Origin: Neptunitalea chrysea
GTDB lineage: Bacteria; Bacteroidota; Bacteroidia; Flavobacteriales; Flavobacteriaceae
DNA length: 64,000 bases
Direction: 5' to 3'
NCBI RefSeq assembly: GCF_027924145.1
Contig: NZ_BRVP01000008.1
Coordinates: 1 to 64,000 of the forward strand
Shown: positions 18,819 through 28,370 of the stretch, one piece after another
Numbering within the stretch: position 1 is the stretch's first letter
Layout of the letters: the number at the start of each line of letters is the position of its first letter
Notes under the pieces: generated by a model
What the model was told of the DNA's origin: nothing
What the model saw: the letters and a program-made list of their open reading frames with translations, nothing else
The model's database searches: none
Made by a program: the position numbers and the translations under genes

Positions 18819-20477
18819 TTATTTAGCGCTCCAGAACATAGCGTATAAGAAAGCTAAAATAATCATTACAGCAAATGCTCCAATATTAAATACGCTTCCT
18901 GTTTTAAACAGTCCGCCACCTAAACTAATTCCTTTAGGACTATCTTCTCCTTTACCTTCAGATAAACTTACTATAACAATAATTAACATCGTTAAAACTG
19001 CCGTTAATCCCATTTGGTTCATAAATGGCAAGTCTAATAATAACGGATTAGAAATATTGGCCATATTTGGTATTTTAAAGTAAAACGCAATCGGAATAGA
19101 AGCTAATACCCCAACAATAGCACCTTTGTTAGTTGCTTTCTTCCAGAATAATCCTAATAAGAATACCGCTAAAATACCTGGGCTTACAATACCCGTATAC
19201 TCTTGTATAAACTGGAATGCCTGATCGATACCCCCTAATAACGGAGCCATAAAACAACCAATAACCAAAGCAGCAGCAGCAGAAATTCTACCCACATTTA
19301 CGGTAGTTCTGTCATTTGCATTTGGGTTAATATATTGCTTATAAATATCCATTGTAAATATGGTAGATGTAGAGTTAAGCATAGATGCTAAAGAAGATAC
19401 AACCGCAGCAGCTAATGCAGCAAAAGCCACCCCTTTAAGTCCTACTGGTAAAAACTGTAGTAACCATGGGTATGCTTTATCAGCATGTTGCATATCAGGC
19501 AAATTACTCGTTCCTAAATGCCCTAGTTTTGCTAACATTTCTGGGTCGTTGGCAATTACATAAGCAGCAATACCAGGAATAACTACTACAAAAGGAATTA
19601 ATAACTTTAAGAACGCCGCCATTAAAATACCTCTTTGAGATTCTTGTAATGATTTAGCCGCTAAAGTTCTTTGAATAATATATTGGTTAAAGCCCCAATA
19701 GTATAAGTTGGCAACCCACATACCTCCTACTAATACCCAAATACCCGGTAAATCACTGTATCCTTTATGGGTTTCATCAAGTATCATGGCAAAATGATCT
19801 GGAGCCCTTTCGGTAATAATCTCAAATCCTTTTACTATTCCTTCACCATCAGCAACCGTATTTAACGCCAAATAAGTGGTTATAATACCCCCTAAGACTA
19901 AGAATACTACCTGTATAACATCTGTCCATGCTACAGCAGATAAACCTCCGTATAAAGAGTAAGCAGCAGCAAATAATGCCAAACCTATTACTCCATACAT
20001 TAAAGGAACTCCCATAATTGTTTGTATAGCTAATGCTCCTAAGTATAATACAGAAGCAAGGTTTACAAACACATATAACCCAATCCAGAAAACGGCCAAA
20101 ATGGTTTTTAAGTTTGTAGAATATCTTTTCTCTATAAACTCAGGAATGGTATATAATCCTTTCTGAATGAAAATTGGCAAAAAGTATTTCCCAACAATAA
20201 TTAACGTTAGGGCTGCCATCCACTCATAAGAGGCTATGGCTAATCCGGTTGCAAAACCAGATCCCGACATTCCAATAAATTGTTCTGCAGAAATATTCGC
20301 CGCGATTAGTGAAGCTCCAATTGCCCACCATGGTAATGATTTACTTGCTAAGAAATAATCTTCGGCATTACGCTCCTTATCTTTCTTTCCTCTAGATACA
20401 AACAAACCAACTCCAAGAATTAATATTGCGTATCCTATAAACACAACATAATCCCAAAAATCAAAAGATGAACTCAT
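18819..20477 (-). CDS. Sodium/solute symporter, vSGLT-like sodium/sugar transporter
   Basis: This 552-residue SSS-family transporter has about 14 hydrophobic segments. It carries the family signatures NISAEQFIGMSGSGF, TIPEFIEKRY, YSLYGGLSAVAWTDVIQ and NLYYWGFNQYIIQRTLAAKS, then FAALAAAVVSSLASMLNSTS, the Na2-site segment in this fold. The resemblance to the Vibrio sodium/galactose symporter is strong along the whole length, so a hexose substrate is the best guess, but sugar identity cannot be read from sequence by eye. It acts in the inner membrane using the sodium gradient, which fits a marine lifestyle. It is monocistronic, with 175 bp of AT-rich DNA separating it from the next gene. Confidence 0.9.
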   Translation of the reverse strand: MSSSFDFWDYVVFIGYAILILGVGLFVSRGKKDKERNAEDYFLASKSLPWWAIGASLIAANISAEQFIGMSGSGFATGLAIASYEWMAALTLIIVGKYFLPIFIQKGLYTIPEFIEKRYSTNLKTILAVFWIGLYVFVNLASVLYLGALAIQTIMGVPLMYGVIGLALFAAAYSLYGGLSAVAWTDVIQVVFLVLGGIITTYLALNTVADGEGIVKGFEIITERAPDHFAMILDETHKGYSDLPGIWVLVGGMWVANLYYWGFNQYIIQRTLAAKSLQESQRGILMAAFLKLLIPFVVVIPGIAAYVIANDPEMLAKLGHLGTSNLPDMQHADKAYPWLLQFLPVGLKGVAFAALAAAVVSSLASMLNSTSTIFTMDIYKQYINPNANDRTTVNVGRISAAAALVIGCFMAPLLGGIDQAFQFIQEYTGIVSPGILAVFLLGLFWKKATNKGAIVGVLASIPIAFYFKIPNMANISNPLLLDLPFMNQMGLTAVLTMLIIVIVSLSEGKGEDSPKGISLGGGLFKTGSVFNIGAFAVMIILAFLYAMFWSAK

Positions 20478-20652
20478 AAATATAATTTAGTTAGTATAGT
20501 TAGATAATTTATTTGAATTGTAAATGTAATTATTTTGACAAAATTAACCCTCTAAATTTGTCATATTCTGAAACTGAATACTGAAAAATTAACGAACTTA
20601 AAACAAACACTTATTAAGCATGTGTATAATGACTTAAATTTCAATAGGTTGA

Positions 20653-22500
20653 TTACATTTTTAGAATATTAAATTCAATTGTTGACATATTATAGACTCT
20701 ATGTGTCTGCTTTTTAAAATCTTCTGGTTTTGCCTTGTAGATATTCTTAACAAAAGTTTGCGGATTCATATCAATTAACGGAAACCATGAACTTTGTATT
20801 TGTACTTGAATCTTATGTCCTTTTTTAAAAGTATGTAGTACATCTTGTAGTTTTATGTTAACCTCCTCTACCTTGTTTGGTTGAAAGGGCTCAGGAGTTT
20901 CAAAACTATTTCTAAAACGACCTCTCATTACCTCACTTCTCACCATCATATGATAATTACTCATTTTTAAATAATCTTGTGTTTCTTCGAAGTCTTCTGC
21001 ATATTCCGGAAATACATCAATAACCTTCACAATCCAATCAGCATCGGTTCCGGTGGTAGACACTTTTAATTTTGCCATAATATCTCCGGCTAGGGTAACA
21101 TCTTCCCCCAATACTTCTGTTTCAAAAACCAACACATCTGGTCTTCTTGCAGCAAAGCGCTGATCATCGGTCATATATTTTCTTGGGGTAAACACAAACT
21201 TAATATCTTCAGAATAGGGTACCGGCTTTTTAGGATCGCTCACAAACTCAGCAAACGAAAATTCGCGTGTCATTACTTTTGACAAACGCTCATTAGCCTC
21301 TAAACCTAAAACTTCTTTATTCGTATTTACAGGTGGCCATGTATCAAATTGTTTCCATTCATTTAATCCTGTATCATACATATACGCTTCTGGTAACTCT
21401 GACTTTCCTTTACCATTATCTTTTAAAAAATGGCGGAAAAACTTACTCTGGATATTTCCTTGAAAAAATGCCGAAATACTATCTCCAAAGTATACATTAC
21501 CAATAGCCTGCCTTCCATGTTTTCTTGCCCAGTCACCATGGCTCCATGGTCCCAATACTATCGTATTGTATATCTTCTTATTTTTTTCAACCTGAGCATA
21601 GGAGTTCAATGGTCCGTATAAATCTTCTGCATCAAACCACCCTCCTACAAACATTACTGCGGGCTTTTCAGGTAGTTTATCTAAATACTGTACCAATCCT
21701 CTCGATTTCCAAAAGGTATCGTAATTAGGATGATCTTTTATTTGCTCATAAAATACATTCTCTTTAGAATCATACGCATCTAAGGTTGATAGTGGCATAT
21801 GATCTAAAAAAAACTGATATTGATCCTTTGCCTTTACATCAGGAAATTTATACCAAGATTTTGTTGTAGGTTGGTCTTTCATATACCCAAACAATCCGGT
21901 AATTCTCCAATAACTCAATAAGAAAGCTCCATTATGGTGAAAATCATCAAAAAAGAAATCGCCAATACATGCTTGTGGAGAAACTGCTTTTAAAGCCGGA
22001 TGCCCCGATAGCAAGGAATAAGAAGCATAAAATCCGGGATAAGAAATTCCCCATGTACCTACATTGCCATTATTGTTAGCAACATTTTTTACCAGCCAGT
22101 CTATGGTATCATACGTATCGGAAGCTTCATCTACTTCTTTCCCTTTCTTGTTAGGGATATAAGCTCGCATGTTATCATAAACGCCTTCACTATTCCAACG
22201 CCCACGTACATCCTGATATACTACAATATACCCCTCTTTCATCATTCCTTCATCCGGACCAATTGATTTTTTAAATTTATCTGGTCCATAAGGCCTGCAA
22301 CTGTACGGAGTACGCTGCATTATTATCGGATATTTTTTGCTGGTATCTTTTGGACTGTAAATTGTGGTATGTAAGTGTATACCATCTCTCATTTTAATAG
22401 AGACCTCCTGCTTTGTGTAATGTTCTTTTACCACATACTCTTGTGCCTGAGATACATAGACACAAAAAAGCAGTAAAACCAAGTATCTTAGCTTCATCAT
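20653..22500 (-). CDS. Secreted CocE/NonD-family (peptidase S15) serine hydrolase
   Basis: This 615-residue protein has a signal peptide (cleavage probably after VSQA). The alpha/beta-hydrolase half contains QDVRGRWNSEG and the nucleophile motif GTWGISYPGF (S153), then FVGGWFDAEDLYGP with the likely catalytic aspartate and GPWSHGDWA with the histidine. The C-terminal half (from about 440, VLVFETEVLGEDVTLAG onward) is the jelly-roll domain of X-Pro dipeptidyl peptidases and acylases. Relatives hydrolyse peptides, alpha-amino acid esters or beta-lactam side chains; this copy probably acts in the periplasm or outside on peptide-like substrates. It could start at the second ATG (22497). Confidence 0.87.
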   Translation of the reverse strand: MMKLRYLVLLLFCVYVSQAQEYVVKEHYTKQEVSIKMRDGIHLHTTIYSPKDTSKKYPIIMQRTPYSCRPYGPDKFKKSIGPDEGMMKEGYIVVYQDVRGRWNSEGVYDNMRAYIPNKKGKEVDEASDTYDTIDWLVKNVANNNGNVGTWGISYPGFYASYSLLSGHPALKAVSPQACIGDFFFDDFHHNGAFLLSYWRITGLFGYMKDQPTTKSWYKFPDVKAKDQYQFFLDHMPLSTLDAYDSKENVFYEQIKDHPNYDTFWKSRGLVQYLDKLPEKPAVMFVGGWFDAEDLYGPLNSYAQVEKNKKIYNTIVLGPWSHGDWARKHGRQAIGNVYFGDSISAFFQGNIQSKFFRHFLKDNGKGKSELPEAYMYDTGLNEWKQFDTWPPVNTNKEVLGLEANERLSKVMTREFSFAEFVSDPKKPVPYSEDIKFVFTPRKYMTDDQRFAARRPDVLVFETEVLGEDVTLAGDIMAKLKVSTTGTDADWIVKVIDVFPEYAEDFEETQDYLKMSNYHMMVRSEVMRGRFRNSFETPEPFQPNKVEEVNIKLQDVLHTFKKGHKIQVQIQSSWFPLIDMNPQTFVKNIYKAKPEDFKKQTHRVYNMSTIEFNILKM

Positions 22501-22679
22501 ATTTGTTTGTTTGCTAGCCTAAATATATTTCTAATTATCAAAAACACCTTCACTTAAACTAAAATTAACATTTACCATATTCAAAAAGACAAAAAAACTA
22601 TATAAAAAGTAAAATAAACTTTACTTTTAGATAAAAATACATTACTTTTGAACATCATTAATTAAAAAACATCATATTT

Positions 22680-23168
22680 ATGAAAACACGTTATTTATTT
22701 CCACACCGATACAAAAACTTCGGTTGGATTTTGTTTGGGGTATCTATTGTGCTAGGCATCATGATGCACATTACAAATGATTTATTTGACGGAGATTCTT
22801 TAATCGTTCCTTTTTTAGCTATTTACAATGATCCGTTTTTAGGAAGTGACGGAGGACAATTCTTTCAAATTATTAAAACTGGTATTTTTGATGAGCTATT
22901 AATTACCGGAATTATTTTTGGAGGGGTTTTGGTAGGCTTTTCTAAACTTAAGATTGAAGATGAATTTACCAGTAAATTACGTTCCGAATCACTTATATGG
23001 GCATTTTACGTTACCTCTATTCTTAATGTATTAATTTCGTTATTTATTTACGGAGGTATCTACCTTACCTTTCTGGTATACAATTTATTCTTTCAATTAA
23101 TCTTCTTTATCATAAGATTCCATTATGTACTGTACAAATCCAATAAAGAAATGAGTTATGAAGAATAA
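22680..23168 (+). CDS. Small multi-pass membrane protein paired with an HTH regulator
   Basis: This 162-residue protein has about four hydrophobic segments (about 15-31, 75-90, 106-126 and 128-150) and no recognised catalytic motif. Its 3' end overlaps the start of the HTH gene by 11 bp (ATG inside GAGTTATGAAGAATAA), so translation is likely coupled. Pairs of a short membrane protein and a Cro/XRE-type regulator are common in Bacteroidota and Firmicutes, where the membrane partner is thought to sense a signal or sequester the regulator. That role is inferred, not shown. Confidence 0.65.
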   Translation: MKTRYLFPHRYKNFGWILFGVSIVLGIMMHITNDLFDGDSLIVPFLAIYNDPFLGSDGGQFFQIIKTGIFDELLITGIIFGGVLVGFSKLKIEDEFTSKLRSESLIWAFYVTSILNVLISLFIYGGIYLTFLVYNLFFQLIFFIIRFHYVLYKSNKEMSYEE

Positions 23169-23358
23169 TATAAAAGTACAAAGAGCCATAAAGGATGTTA
23201 CTCAGGCGCAGTTAGCTGAAATTATTAATGTTAGTCGTCAAACCATTAATGCCATGGAAAAAGGTAAGTATGTACCCTCTACGGTGTTAGCTTTAAAACT
23301 AGCTCAGTTTTTTGAAGTATCTGTAGAGACTATTTTTCAACTAGAAGAAACCGATTAA
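23158..23358 (+). CDS. Small Cro/C1 (XRE)-type transcriptional regulator
   Basis: The 66 residues are almost entirely one helix-turn-helix domain. The core TQAQLAEIINVSRQTINAME is the YozG/YgzD-like pattern of minimal regulators, followed by ALKLAQFFEVSVETIFQLEE. It has no sensor domain; the upstream co-translated membrane protein may supply that. Its target is unknown, possibly its own operon. A strong bidirectional terminator follows at 23388-23423. Confidence 0.85.
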   Translation: MKNNIKVQRAIKDVTQAQLAEIINVSRQTINAMEKGKYVPSTVLALKLAQFFEVSVETIFQLEETD

Positions 23359-23387
23359 TCGTTATATTCAGTTCATTCATCAATCAA

Positions 23388-23423
23388 AAAACGTCCTATT
23401 CCAAACCCAGAATAGGACGTTTT
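23388..23423. terminator. Bidirectional intrinsic terminator
   Basis: A perfect 14-bp stem (AAAACGTCCTATTC with its complement; loop 23402-23409) lies between the convergent HTH and dsbD genes. Confidence 0.9.
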
Positions 23424-23447
23424 CAATATATAAGCTATTGTTATTCT

Positions 23448-25397
23448 TTATCTTTCAGAGTTCGTTACCCCTTCTTTTAACCATTCCAAATAAGCTTCTA
23501 AAGGCTCATATTGCATTGGCTTGTTTAGATACTCAAAATCAGTAGTCATTAACATATAATATGGTTGAGACGTAGTTTTAAAGTTAATATAACGCATTGT
23601 AGACCATTTATCTCCTACCGTTTCTATTTCCTTTACACTACCATTATCATACTCATACTTAAATTGTTCGTTCTCTGGTAATTTCATTCTATCGTCGGTA
23701 TACAAAGAGATAATTACAATTCTATCTTTTAATATTTTATTTACCTCTGGGTCTGTCCAAATTAACTCTTCTACCTTTCTACAGTTTACACAAGCCCATC
23801 CTGTAAAGTCAAGCATTACTAATTTATCATGTTCTTTAGCATATGCTAAACCTTCATCTAAATCTTGGAAAACAGTTAAATCACTTTCTTCGCCTTTATC
23901 TTTAAAAATTGAATAGAACGATGGTGGTGGAAAACCACTTAACATCTGTAATTTATTAACTCCAAATAAACCTAATGCCAAATAAACAGCAAAAACTCCT
24001 GTAACAATCCCCAACCCTATTCTTCCTTTAGAAATCTTTCCTTTTCCATCATGCGGAAATCTATATACACCAAATATATAAAGTGTTAGCAGTACAAATA
24101 TCACTACCCAGATACCTACAAATATTTCACGTTTTAAAATACCCCAGTGCATTACTAAATCTGCATTAGATAAAAACTTAAGTGCAAACGCCAATTCTAA
24201 GAATCCTAATACCACCTTCGTTGTGGTCATCCAACCACCCGATTTTGGTAACGATTTTAGCATATTAGGGAACAATGCGAAAAATGCAAACGGTAACGCC
24301 AAGGCTAAACCAAAGGCTCCCATACCAACTGTTAGCAACATAGCACCTCCGTCAGATGCTAAAGAACCTGCTAGCAATGATCCTAAAATAGGTCCAGTAC
24401 ACGAAAAAGAAACAATGGCTAAAGTTACTGCCATAAAGAAAATACCAACTATTCCTCCGACACTTGAGGCATTGTCCATTTTATTAGACCATGATGTTGG
24501 CAACGTAATTTCATAATACCCGAAAAATGAAAATGCAAAAAATAAGAAGATGACAAAAAATGCCGTATTCAAAATTGCATTCGTAGAGATATTCCCAAGC
24601 ACATCCGGATTCATACTATCTATAACATGAAAAGGAACACTTAACAATAAATAGATTAATACAATAAAAAAGCCATATAGAAAAGCATTAGCTTTTCCCT
24701 TACTCGATTTCTCGTTACGCTTTGTAAAAAATGATACTGTTAAAGGTATAATAGGAAAAACACATGGGGTTAATAAAGCTATAAATCCACCTATGAAGCC
24801 CAATACAAAAACTTCCCAATAACTTTTTTCTTTTTGTGCTCCTTCTAAATAATGTGTATTTTTAGCCACAAACTCAAGTTTATCCGCTTCCTCTATATCA
24901 TGTTGTGTCAATTCCTTTTTCTTTACCTCAGCCTTTTGTCCTGTTAGTGAAAAAGCAAAATCCTCAGACCCATTAATACATACCAATTTACATACTTGGT
25001 AATCAAGCTTACCGTAAATAGCTTTAATATCTCCCTTTAATAAATGTACGCGTTGTTTAACGAATAGTTCATCTTTAAAAAAGGTTTCATCAACCTCAAA
25101 AATATCGTTGTATTCCGTATACGTATCTCCTTCTTCTGCAATACCTACCAACTCATAATCCGTTCCTAAATTTTCAAATTTAATAGTCATTGGAAGCGAC
25201 CCACCCTCTTTTGTAAACTGAGAATATACGTGCCAATCACGCTCTATGGTTGCTTTAAAAATTAAATTGAAATCGGTATCTGAAATCTTTTCTACCTTAT
25301 AGAACCACTTTACCGGTTCGTTCATTTCCTGGTTCCCTAGCTGTGCAAATCCGGATATTCCGGTTAATAGAAGTAGTACTACTAATAATTTTCTCAT
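23448..25397 (-). CDS. dsbD: Thiol:disulfide interchange protein DsbD
   Basis: This 649-residue protein moves reducing power from cytoplasmic thioredoxin to the periplasm. After a signal peptide (ending near GFAQ), the N-terminal DsbC-like domain carries the cysteine pair in YQVCKLVC (C136, C140). The membrane domain has ALLTPCVFP (C212) and VSFSCTGPILGS (C333), the conserved transmembrane pair. The C-terminal thioredoxin domain has GWACVNCRKVEE (C536, C539). All six redox cysteines are therefore present. Its start overlaps the tilS stop by one base (TAATG), so it is translated from the tilS transcript. It may serve cytochrome c maturation or disulfide repair, together with the TlpA-type protein encoded at 53792. 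Confidence 0.93.
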   Translation of the reverse strand: MRKLLVVLLLLTGISGFAQLGNQEMNEPVKWFYKVEKISDTDFNLIFKATIERDWHVYSQFTKEGGSLPMTIKFENLGTDYELVGIAEEGDTYTEYNDIFEVDETFFKDELFVKQRVHLLKGDIKAIYGKLDYQVCKLVCINGSEDFAFSLTGQKAEVKKKELTQHDIEEADKLEFVAKNTHYLEGAQKEKSYWEVFVLGFIGGFIALLTPCVFPIIPLTVSFFTKRNEKSSKGKANAFLYGFFIVLIYLLLSVPFHVIDSMNPDVLGNISTNAILNTAFFVIFLFFAFSFFGYYEITLPTSWSNKMDNASSVGGIVGIFFMAVTLAIVSFSCTGPILGSLLAGSLASDGGAMLLTVGMGAFGLALALPFAFFALFPNMLKSLPKSGGWMTTTKVVLGFLELAFALKFLSNADLVMHWGILKREIFVGIWVVIFVLLTLYIFGVYRFPHDGKGKISKGRIGLGIVTGVFAVYLALGLFGVNKLQMLSGFPPPSFYSIFKDKGEESDLTVFQDLDEGLAYAKEHDKLVMLDFTGWACVNCRKVEELIWTDPEVNKILKDRIVIISLYTDDRMKLPENEQFKYEYDNGSVKEIETVGDKWSTMRYINFKTTSQPYYMLMTTDFEYLNKPMQYEPLEAYLEWLKEGVTNSER

Positions 25398-26707
25398 TAC
25401 GATTGCAGTTGTATTTTTAAAATTGATGTTGTTATGTTGGTTACACTAAAACGCTGATCGGCTCGCTTTCCTATAATCCAAATGATATCTGTTCCTGAAC
25501 ATAAAAGCCATTGAGTATCTTTGTCGATTACAGAATATTTTTCGTCTTTGTAAAACTTGCTCACCTTCTTCTTTCCACGCATTCCAAATGGATAAAAATA
25601 GTCTCCGTTTTCTCGTTTCCTTACAATAAGCGGCAAATTTAACTTTTCTCTATCAACATATATAATAGATTCCCCTCTTTCTTGCATTTCATTTACCATT
25701 TCTATAGTTAAATTTAAGGGTTCATTAATTATAGATGGTAATTTATTGAAGCTATATACGACTTCCGATTCATAACTTAAAGGTCGTAATAACAAATTGT
25801 TTTGATGTTTGCTTAATTCGTGTGAATCCGATACAATCTTTTTACCCGTTTCACCCTTCAGTAAATTTTCTAAATCTTTCCAAGCTGTAAATCCATACCC
25901 TTTAAACAGCTCGTACAAATAAGCTGATAATGGTGTCAAATCTTGTAAAAAAGCAATTGATATTTTAAACACATCCTCCTCTTCTTTCACAAATAATCTA
26001 GCCTTCACCTCCGCTATCTGTGTTTCTAAAATTTCTTTGGTTCCTGTTAAAAACGTTTGTGTTTTTATAAAATTGTTCAAAAAGTTAGGATGTAACTCTT
26101 CTAAAAGCGGCACTATATGATGTCGTATGTTATTCCTTAAGTACTTATCAGATGCATTACTACTATCATCTCTCCATTTTATACTCTGCTCTTTTGCATA
26201 AGTTAAAATGGTCTCTCTTGAAAATGGCAATAATGGACGAATCACTTTATTATTCACTTCAGGTATTCCCGAAAGTCCTTCAATACCCGTACCCCTTGAA
26301 AGATTTATTAAAAAAGTTTCTAACCTATCATTAGCATGATGGGCAATTACAATAGTATCTAAGTAATGTGCTTCGCATAATTCATAAAACCAATTATATC
26401 GTAATTCTCTAGCAGCTAATTGCGTATTCAGTCCTTTTTCATTCGCATATTGTAGCGTATCAAAACGAACTGTAAAAAATGGGAAGTCATAAAATTCAGC
26501 TACTTCTTTTACCTGTTTTTCATCCCCATCACTCTCCTCTCCACGTAGTTGAAAATTACAATGAGCCACATAAACTTTTACATGAAGTTGCTTGAAAAGA
26601 TGTAACAACACCATACTATCTACTCCTCCACTTACCGCAAGCAGTAGTTTTTTCTGAAATACATCAGGAAACGTTTTTAAAATGTGATGTTTAAATTCGC
26701 TGAACAT
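25397..26707 (-). CDS. tilS: tRNA(Ile)-lysidine synthetase
   Basis: This 436-residue PP-loop ATPase modifies C34 of tRNA-Ile(CAU) to lysidine, an essential step for AUA decoding. The ATP-binding P-loop SGGVDS is at 26-31, followed by VAHCNFQLRGEES, TIVIAHHANDRLETFLINLSRGTG and KYLRNNIRHHIVPLL, all characteristic. The C-terminal TilS domain ends with CSGTDIIWIIGKRADQRF. It overlaps dsbD by one base and is 41 bp downstream of the pabB-like gene, so the three may form one minus-strand unit. Confidence 0.95.
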   Translation of the reverse strand: MFSEFKHHILKTFPDVFQKKLLLAVSGGVDSMVLLHLFKQLHVKVYVAHCNFQLRGEESDGDEKQVKEVAEFYDFPFFTVRFDTLQYANEKGLNTQLAARELRYNWFYELCEAHYLDTIVIAHHANDRLETFLINLSRGTGIEGLSGIPEVNNKVIRPLLPFSRETILTYAKEQSIKWRDDSSNASDKYLRNNIRHHIVPLLEELHPNFLNNFIKTQTFLTGTKEILETQIAEVKARLFVKEEEDVFKISIAFLQDLTPLSAYLYELFKGYGFTAWKDLENLLKGETGKKIVSDSHELSKHQNNLLLRPLSYESEVVYSFNKLPSIINEPLNLTIEMVNEMQERGESIIYVDREKLNLPLIVRKRENGDYFYPFGMRGKKKVSKFYKDEKYSVIDKDTQWLLCSGTDIIWIIGKRADQRFSVTNITTSILKIQLQS

Positions 26708-26748
26708 ACGTCAAAGATACTAAGTTCTTTGTTAGAAATTCTTAAGTT

Positions 26749-28053
26749 CTAATTAACCTTTTCACAAAGCACTCGTTTCATGGCATTTGCCTTGAGAAGG
26801 CATTCTTCATATTCCTTTTCGGGGTCTGATAAGGAGGTTATAGCACTTCCAACCGAAAATGAAGCATATTGTTTGGTTGAATTGTAAAGAATACTTCTGA
26901 TTACCACATTAAAATCAAAATCTCCATTGGGTTCAAAATATCCTACAGAGCCACTATACAAACCTCTTTTGGTTTCTTCCAATTCCTCTATAATATTCAT
27001 AGCTGAAATCTTTGGTGCTCCAGTCATACTCCCCATCGGAAATGTACTTTTTATTAAGTCTACAGAATTTACATCCATCGGCACCTCTGCAACAACGGTT
27101 GAAATTAACTGATGTACTTGTTCAAAAGTATAGACTTCACATAACTCCGCTACCTTAACACTTCCTTTGGTTGCAAAATGCGATAGATCATTTCTTACTA
27201 AATCAACGATCATAATATTCTCTGCCCGCTCTTTGGTGTCATTTTTTAGGGTATGAATCAAAGCCTTATCTTCCCCTTCATCGGTAGATCGTTTTGCTGT
27301 ACCTTTAATGGGTTGTGAAATAACCTCTGTCTCTTTTCTTTTTATGTATCGCTCTGGTGAAGCTGAAAGTAAATAATTTCCTTCTAATTTTAAAAAAGTA
27401 GCAAATGGTGGTGTAGATATTGCATTGAGTTTTTTATAAATACTTAACGGATTAATCGTTGCATTTTCAGCATAAAACTCCATACATAAATTAGCCTCAT
27501 AAATATCTCCTCTATGCATATATTCTTGCATTGTTTCCACCTTTTTTAAATAATCAGGCCTTGAAATTCTATCGCAAACTTGTAGAACATCATTCATATG
27601 CTCCTCAAAAATCATTGTGTCTTGAATTTCTTGTAAGTCACTTTCTATTTCTTCATCAACCATTCCCAAATAAGAAAAAATTAACTCATTCCCCTTTAAG
27701 TAAATAATTTTTTTAGGTTGAAAAAAATAAAGCAAATCAAATGCTAACGCATCGATATTATTAGATATTAAAGCTTCAGTTTCATTTTTTAAATCATAAC
27801 TTAAATATCCAAAAATGTAATCGTTGGTCGTTTTTTGATACTCTTTCAATGCTTCAAAGCCATCGTTGGTGTCTTTCTTTTTTAAAACGGTAAGCGCATC
27901 TACTGCTAAAACAGCATCAAATTCACTGTATTGATCAAAATATTCATTGGAATCTAACCAAATAACTTCCTCAAAACCAGAAGACCATTGTAGTAACTTT
28001 TCTTTAAGTAAGCTATTTGTGGGGATCGAAAAAATTTGGGTCTTTCTCTTCAT
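26749..28053 (-). CDS. pabB: Aminodeoxychorismate synthase component I (PabB-like)
   Basis: This chorismate-binding enzyme (434 residues from the chosen start) has the C-terminal catalytic motifs SASPERYIKR, PIKGTAKRS, ERAENIMIVDLVRNDL, FPMGSMTGAPK and YSGSVGYFEPNGDFDFNVVIR. The PIKGT lysine is typical of PabB, where TrpE has PIAGT, so production of aminodeoxychorismate for folate is favoured over anthranilate. Start choice: an in-frame ATG 37 codons upstream (28164) would add a hydrophobic, low-similarity N-terminus overlapping the arg leader, so I use the ATG at 28053 (MKRKTQIF). Confidence 0.88.
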   Translation of the reverse strand: MKRKTQIFSIPTNSLLKEKLLQWSSGFEEVIWLDSNEYFDQYSEFDAVLAVDALTVLKKKDTNDGFEALKEYQKTTNDYIFGYLSYDLKNETEALISNNIDALAFDLLYFFQPKKIIYLKGNELIFSYLGMVDEEIESDLQEIQDTMIFEEHMNDVLQVCDRISRPDYLKKVETMQEYMHRGDIYEANLCMEFYAENATINPLSIYKKLNAISTPPFATFLKLEGNYLLSASPERYIKRKETEVISQPIKGTAKRSTDEGEDKALIHTLKNDTKERAENIMIVDLVRNDLSHFATKGSVKVAELCEVYTFEQVHQLISTVVAEVPMDVNSVDLIKSTFPMGSMTGAPKISAMNIIEELEETKRGLYSGSVGYFEPNGDFDFNVVIRSILYNSTKQYASFSVGSAITSLSDPEKEYEECLLKANAMKRVLCEKVN

Positions 28054-28099
28054 TGATATAAAAAAGTGTGGCAAATTTAACAAACTATTAAAAAAAAGA

Positions 28100-28124
28100 T
28101 TGTTTTTATTTAAAAATATATTTG
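28100..28124 (+). promoter_or_regulatory. Candidate promoter of the arginine operon
   Basis: TATATTTG at 28117-28124 matches the Bacteroidota -10 consensus TAnnTTTG exactly. The nearest TTG (28100-28102) is only 14 nt upstream, shorter than the usual roughly 17-23, so the -33 element is uncertain. Initiation would fall about 28130, giving the first Arg leader peptide a leader of only a few bases. Confidence 0.5.
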
Positions 28125-28136
28125 TAACATTGTTAT

Positions 28137-28211
28137 ATGAAAAATAGTTTTTTAAACATAACACCTAGATTCCCTTATAGTTCTCCCGAACGCCGCCGCT
28201 GTAATAACTAA
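28137..28211 (+). CDS. Arginine-rich leader peptide 1 of the arg operon
   Basis: This 24-codon reading frame starts with ATG and ends in the sequence SSPERRRCNN before TAA. The three consecutive arginines are all CGC (28191-28199), a codon that looks rare in the surrounding AT-rich genes, which mostly use AGA and CGT. It lies between a consensus -10 element and the arginine biosynthetic genes, so its likely role is ribosome stalling under arginine shortage. A 7-bp stem (28203-28209 with 28230-28236) followed by T-rich DNA lies just after it. Translation is inferred from context. Confidence 0.65.
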   Translation: MKNSFLNITPRFPYSSPERRRCNN

Positions 28212-28259
28212 TTAGTAGTTGGTTAAAGAAGTTATTGATTTATTTTTCATTTTTATTCC

Positions 28260-28355
28260 ATGTTTTTAAACTCATTTTACATATATCTTAGAAATCAATT
28301 TCAGCATACTGAAATTAGCTTTCACTTACCCCGTACTGTACGTCGCCGCCCGTAA
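28260..28355 (+). CDS. Arginine-rich leader peptide 2 of the arg operon
   Basis: This 31-codon frame starts MFLNSFYIYLRN and ends FHLPRTVRRRP before TAA. Arginine codons are at positions 11 (AGA), 25 (CGT), 28 (CGT), 29 and 30 (CGC CGC). Codons 27-30 (28338-28349) are at the same time the 5' arm of the terminator-like hairpin at 28338-28370. A ribosome stalled on them would block the hairpin and let transcription reach the arg genes. This is the arrangement expected for translation-controlled attenuation. No expression data can be seen here. Confidence 0.72.
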   Translation: MFLNSFYIYLRNQFQHTEISFHLPRTVRRRP

Positions 28356-28370
28356 GGGTGATACTTTTTT
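28338..28370 (+). terminator. Attenuator hairpin overlapping the Arg codons of leader 2
   Basis: The stem GTA(CG)TCGCC / GGTGATAC forms 8 pairs (one G-U) with a 2-nt bulge, and loop 28348-28356 contains the leader stop codon. TTTTTT follows at once (28365-28370). A competing pairing exists between 28324-28330 and 28381-28387 (ACTTACC / GGTGAGT, one G-U). Confidence 0.65.

Noticed and set aside
28054-28164. Upstream start for the PabB-like protein
   Set aside because: It would add a hydrophobic 37-residue stretch not found in the family and would overlap the arg promoter and first leader peptide.
28164-28200. GC-rich patch (CCGAACGCCGCCGCTG) as foreign DNA, a contaminant or an rRNA fragment
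   Set aside because: It is explained by consecutive CGC arginine codons in the first arg leader peptide; the similar patch at 28341-28352 is explained by the second.
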